Source of the DNA: Thermoguttaceae bacterium
GTDB lineage: Bacteria; Planctomycetota; Planctomycetia; Pirellulales; Thermoguttaceae
Assembly: GCA_024653385.1 (NCBI GenBank)
Contig: JANLFZ010000066.1
Location: 4,061 to 11,689 of the forward strand
Length of the DNA stretch: 7,629 nucleotides
Direction of reading: 5' to 3'
Program-made: the position numbers and the translations under genes
The notes under the pieces: model-generated
What the model was told of the DNA's origin: nothing
Seen by the model: only the letters and a program-made list of their open reading frames with translations
The model's database searches: none
Shown: piece after piece, positions 6,460 to 7,629 of the stretch
Layout of the letters: each line of letters starts with the position of its first letter
Position numbering within the stretch: position 1 is the first letter of the stretch

Positions 6460-6507
6460 ATGGTGGCGGAGTGCTTTCGGCGGGCGCAAACGGCATGGCG
6501 GAACTGA
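6460..6507 (+). CDS. Candidate 15-codon leader ORF overlapping the membrane-protein start
   Basis: ATG GTG GCG ... AAC TGA encodes MVAECFRRAQTAWRN. It has the best ribosome site in this intergenic gap and ends 13 nt inside the next gene, whose ATG lies at 6495. Such an overlap allows translational coupling: ribosomes ending at 6507 could restart at 6495. It could also be accidental, since random short ORFs are common. No amino-acid run typical of attenuation leaders is seen. Confidence 0.3.
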   Translation: MVAECFRRAQTAWRN

Positions 6508-6974
6508 ACGTGCTTTTCGAGAGGGACTGTGGGCGACACGGCAAGATCCGCGTCACCGAGGGAACCATCACGCTCGGCACGCGGACCTTCCCTCGCTCGC
6601 TTCTGGCCGACTTCGAGATCCGGCGGCCGGGGTGGCTCTCGTTCGACACGGTTCGGGCGGCGATCGTGGTCTTCGGCACGCTCGTGTGGATTCTCGTGTA
6701 CGTGGCGGCCGTGATCCACCTCGCTGCCCACGCCGACGATGGCGGCCAAAGCCCAGGGGCGGGCTTCGTTTTCGTGGGCAGCGTGATCACCGTGTTGGCG
6801 ATCTGCCTGAGCGGCTACACGCTCCACCGATCGCGCTCGCTCTATCGGTTCACCGTGCGGACTTCGTCGGGAGAACGTTACCGAACGCGGTTCTTCGGTC
6901 CCGACCCCGAGTTGGAATCGGTCTTCGAGTGCCTGCTGGCCGGGCGATTTCCCCCGGGGCCTGCAAGGCCGTAG
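6495..6974 (+). CDS. Small membrane protein with two transmembrane helices, unknown function
   Basis: 159 residues. Residues 1-52 are a soluble beta-rich start (GKIRVTEGTITLGTRTFP, then LLADFEIRRPGW). TM helix 1 is about 54-78 (AAIVVFGTLVWILVYVAAVI) and TM helix 2 about 90-110 (FVFVGSVITVLAICLSGYTL), joined by a short Asp/Gly-rich loop. The remaining 50 residues are again beta-like and polar ('YRFTVRTSSGERYRTRFFG'). The arrangement resembles small PH-like or DUF6232-type bacterial membrane proteins, which is a tentative resemblance by eye. The gene is 68 bp after the large exported protein on the same strand, so the two are probably co-transcribed. The frame is open far upstream (to 4899), but that part overlaps the well-supported large gene in another phase and has arbitrary composition. 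ATG 6495 is chosen as the protein starts looking natural there; GTG 6471 is possible. No Shine-Dalgarno directly serves it. Confidence 0.72.
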   Translation: MAELNVLFERDCGRHGKIRVTEGTITLGTRTFPRSLLADFEIRRPGWLSFDTVRAAIVVFGTLVWILVYVAAVIHLAAHADDGGQSPGAGFVFVGSVITVLAICLSGYTLHRSRSLYRFTVRTSSGERYRTRFFGPDPELESVFECLLAGRFPPGPARP

Positions 6975-7027
6975 GACAGGCCGAACGCAGGGTTTCCCGC
7001 GGCCACGGGCCAGACCGCACACCCGAA

Positions 7028-7079
7028 GGGGACAGTCCCATTTTCGCGCTCCTTGGCCGCGAAAATGGGGACAGTCCCC
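7028..7079. repeat. REP-like foldback element between convergent genes, probable bidirectional terminator
   Basis: GGGGACAGTCCC occurs twice in the same orientation (7028-7039 and 7067-7078) and is itself nearly palindromic about its central A. Between the copies lies a perfect 12-bp stem, CCCATTTTCGCG (7037-7048) with CGCGAAAATGGG (7058-7069), around a 9-nt loop. Taken whole, the element folds into a stem of about 20 bp with one mismatch and one bulge. Size, palindromic heads and intergenic placement fit REP/REPIN-type elements mobilised by REP-associated tyrosine transposases; no transposase is in the window. Lying between two convergent stop codons (6974 and 7100), it probably also ends transcription from both sides. 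Confidence 0.7.
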
Positions 7080-7099
7080 CACGAACGGTTCCCCGTGGG

Positions 7100-7629
7100 T
7101 CAGTCTCCCTTGAGCAGGACCCAAACCGCGAACTCGCCCGGCGCCGCGATGCGGATCGGCTTGCCCTCGAACGTCCCGGCGGCCACCGGTTGGCCGTACA
7201 CGTTGCGAGGGTCGAGCAGCCGGTACCGATCACCGGGCCGAAGCAGCGCGGTGGGAAGGACCTCCACGGTGGGTTGCCTGGCCCAATTCAGCGCGATGAC
7301 ATGGGCACGACCGGCATCGTACCGGTTGGGACGCACGATCACCTGGGCGGGCCGCTTCGGCCACGGCGCTTCCTTACCCAGGACCAGGTTGTCTTCGTTG
7401 ACCACCTGCTTGAACTTGTTGATCGACAGGCCGGCGCCGACGATCACGTTGCCGCGCACCTGGCAGTCTTCGTTATAGGGCGCCGAATAGCCGATCTGCA
7501 TGGGGACGTGGTACAGGTAGTTGTCCAGCACGCGAATGCCGCGGCTGGGCCGGCCGCCGCCCACCAGAAACGGCCCCGCGTCGTACGCCACGTTGCCCTG
7601 GATCAGGTAGTTGTCGACGTAGGCCCGCG
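7100..7629 (-). CDS. Right-handed beta-helix (pectate-lyase-like fold) protein, N-terminus outside the window
   Basis: 175 C-terminal residues are visible, ending at a TGA (7100-7102); the frame is open to the right edge, so the start is missing. The first 80 or so residues show repeated short strands with Asn/Gly turns ('DNYLIQGN', 'RVLDNYLYHVP', 'CQVRGNVIVGAG', 'VNEDNLVLG'), typical of parallel beta-helix coils of the pectin-lyase-like superfamily. About the last 90 residues form a C-terminal beta-sandwich ('RPNRYDAGRAHVIALNWA', 'LLRPGDRYRLLDPRNVYGQP', then 'EFAVWVLL'), like those at the end of polysaccharide-active enzymes. A polysaccharide lyase, epimerase or surface-binding role is plausible; the catalytic part is outside the window, so no reaction can be assigned. 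A GTG at 7591 is only an internal codon. It converges with the plus-strand block at the REP-like repeat. Confidence 0.85.
   Translation of the reverse strand, partial: RAYVDNYLIQGNVAYDAGPFLVGGGRPSRGIRVLDNYLYHVPMQIGYSAPYNEDCQVRGNVIVGAGLSINKFKQVVNEDNLVLGKEAPWPKRPAQVIVRPNRYDAGRAHVIALNWARQPTVEVLPTALLRPGDRYRLLDPRNVYGQPVAAGTFEGKPIRIAAPGEFAVWVLLKGD

Noticed and set aside
4899..6494. N-terminal extension of the membrane-protein frame
   Set aside because: It overlaps the large gene in another phase and is Arg/Gly/Ala-rich without domain character; only the part from about 6495 looks like a real protein.

Overview
The window is high-GC bacterial DNA and most resembles a planctomycete, probably of the Pirellulales group. 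The evidence is the Hanks-type Ser/Thr kinase with a short N-terminal domain and an 'RTVDYAALE' activation segment, the large secreted carbohydrate-binding and glycosidase-like protein, a right-handed beta-helix protein, and small conserved proteins without a known domain. This placement rests on recognising family styles, not on a database search. Because GC is high, nearly every real gene has long open frames on the opposite strand or in other phases; these were set aside. Layout: a minus-strand block fills the left half. Reading in the direction of transcription (right to left), it holds a 98-residue conserved small protein (3406-3110), a Ser/Thr kinase with a C-terminal receiver-like domain (2840-1377), a 109-residue thioredoxin (1249-920) and a long coiled-coil protein that runs off the left edge (766-1). 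The gaps are 269, 127 and 153 bp, so these genes probably have their own promoters and are not one tight operon. A convincing promoter-like pair precedes the thioredoxin gene, and weaker ones precede the kinase. The plus-strand block starts at 3670, divergent from the 98-residue gene across a 263-bp spacer. It has a 918-residue exported multidomain protein (3670-6426), followed 68 bp later by a 159-residue two-helix membrane protein (6495-6974). The second gene has a 15-codon mini-ORF with a good Shine-Dalgarno sequence overlapping its start. To the right, a partial beta-helix protein on the minus strand (7629-7100) converges on this block. The 125 bp between the convergent genes holds a strong REP-like foldback built of two GGGGACAGTCCC palindromes around a 12-bp stem, probably also acting as a two-way terminator. 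Functionally the window mixes signalling (kinase plus a receiver that has lost its phospho-acceptor), redox maintenance (thioredoxin), a possible scaffold (coiled coil) and cell-surface polysaccharide-related proteins. There is no CRISPR array, tRNA, rRNA or intact insertion sequence. The points most worth a second look are the degenerate receiver on the kinase, the apparent loss of a catalytic residue in the glycosidase-like barrel, the mini-ORF at 6460-6507 and the REP-like element at 7028-7079.
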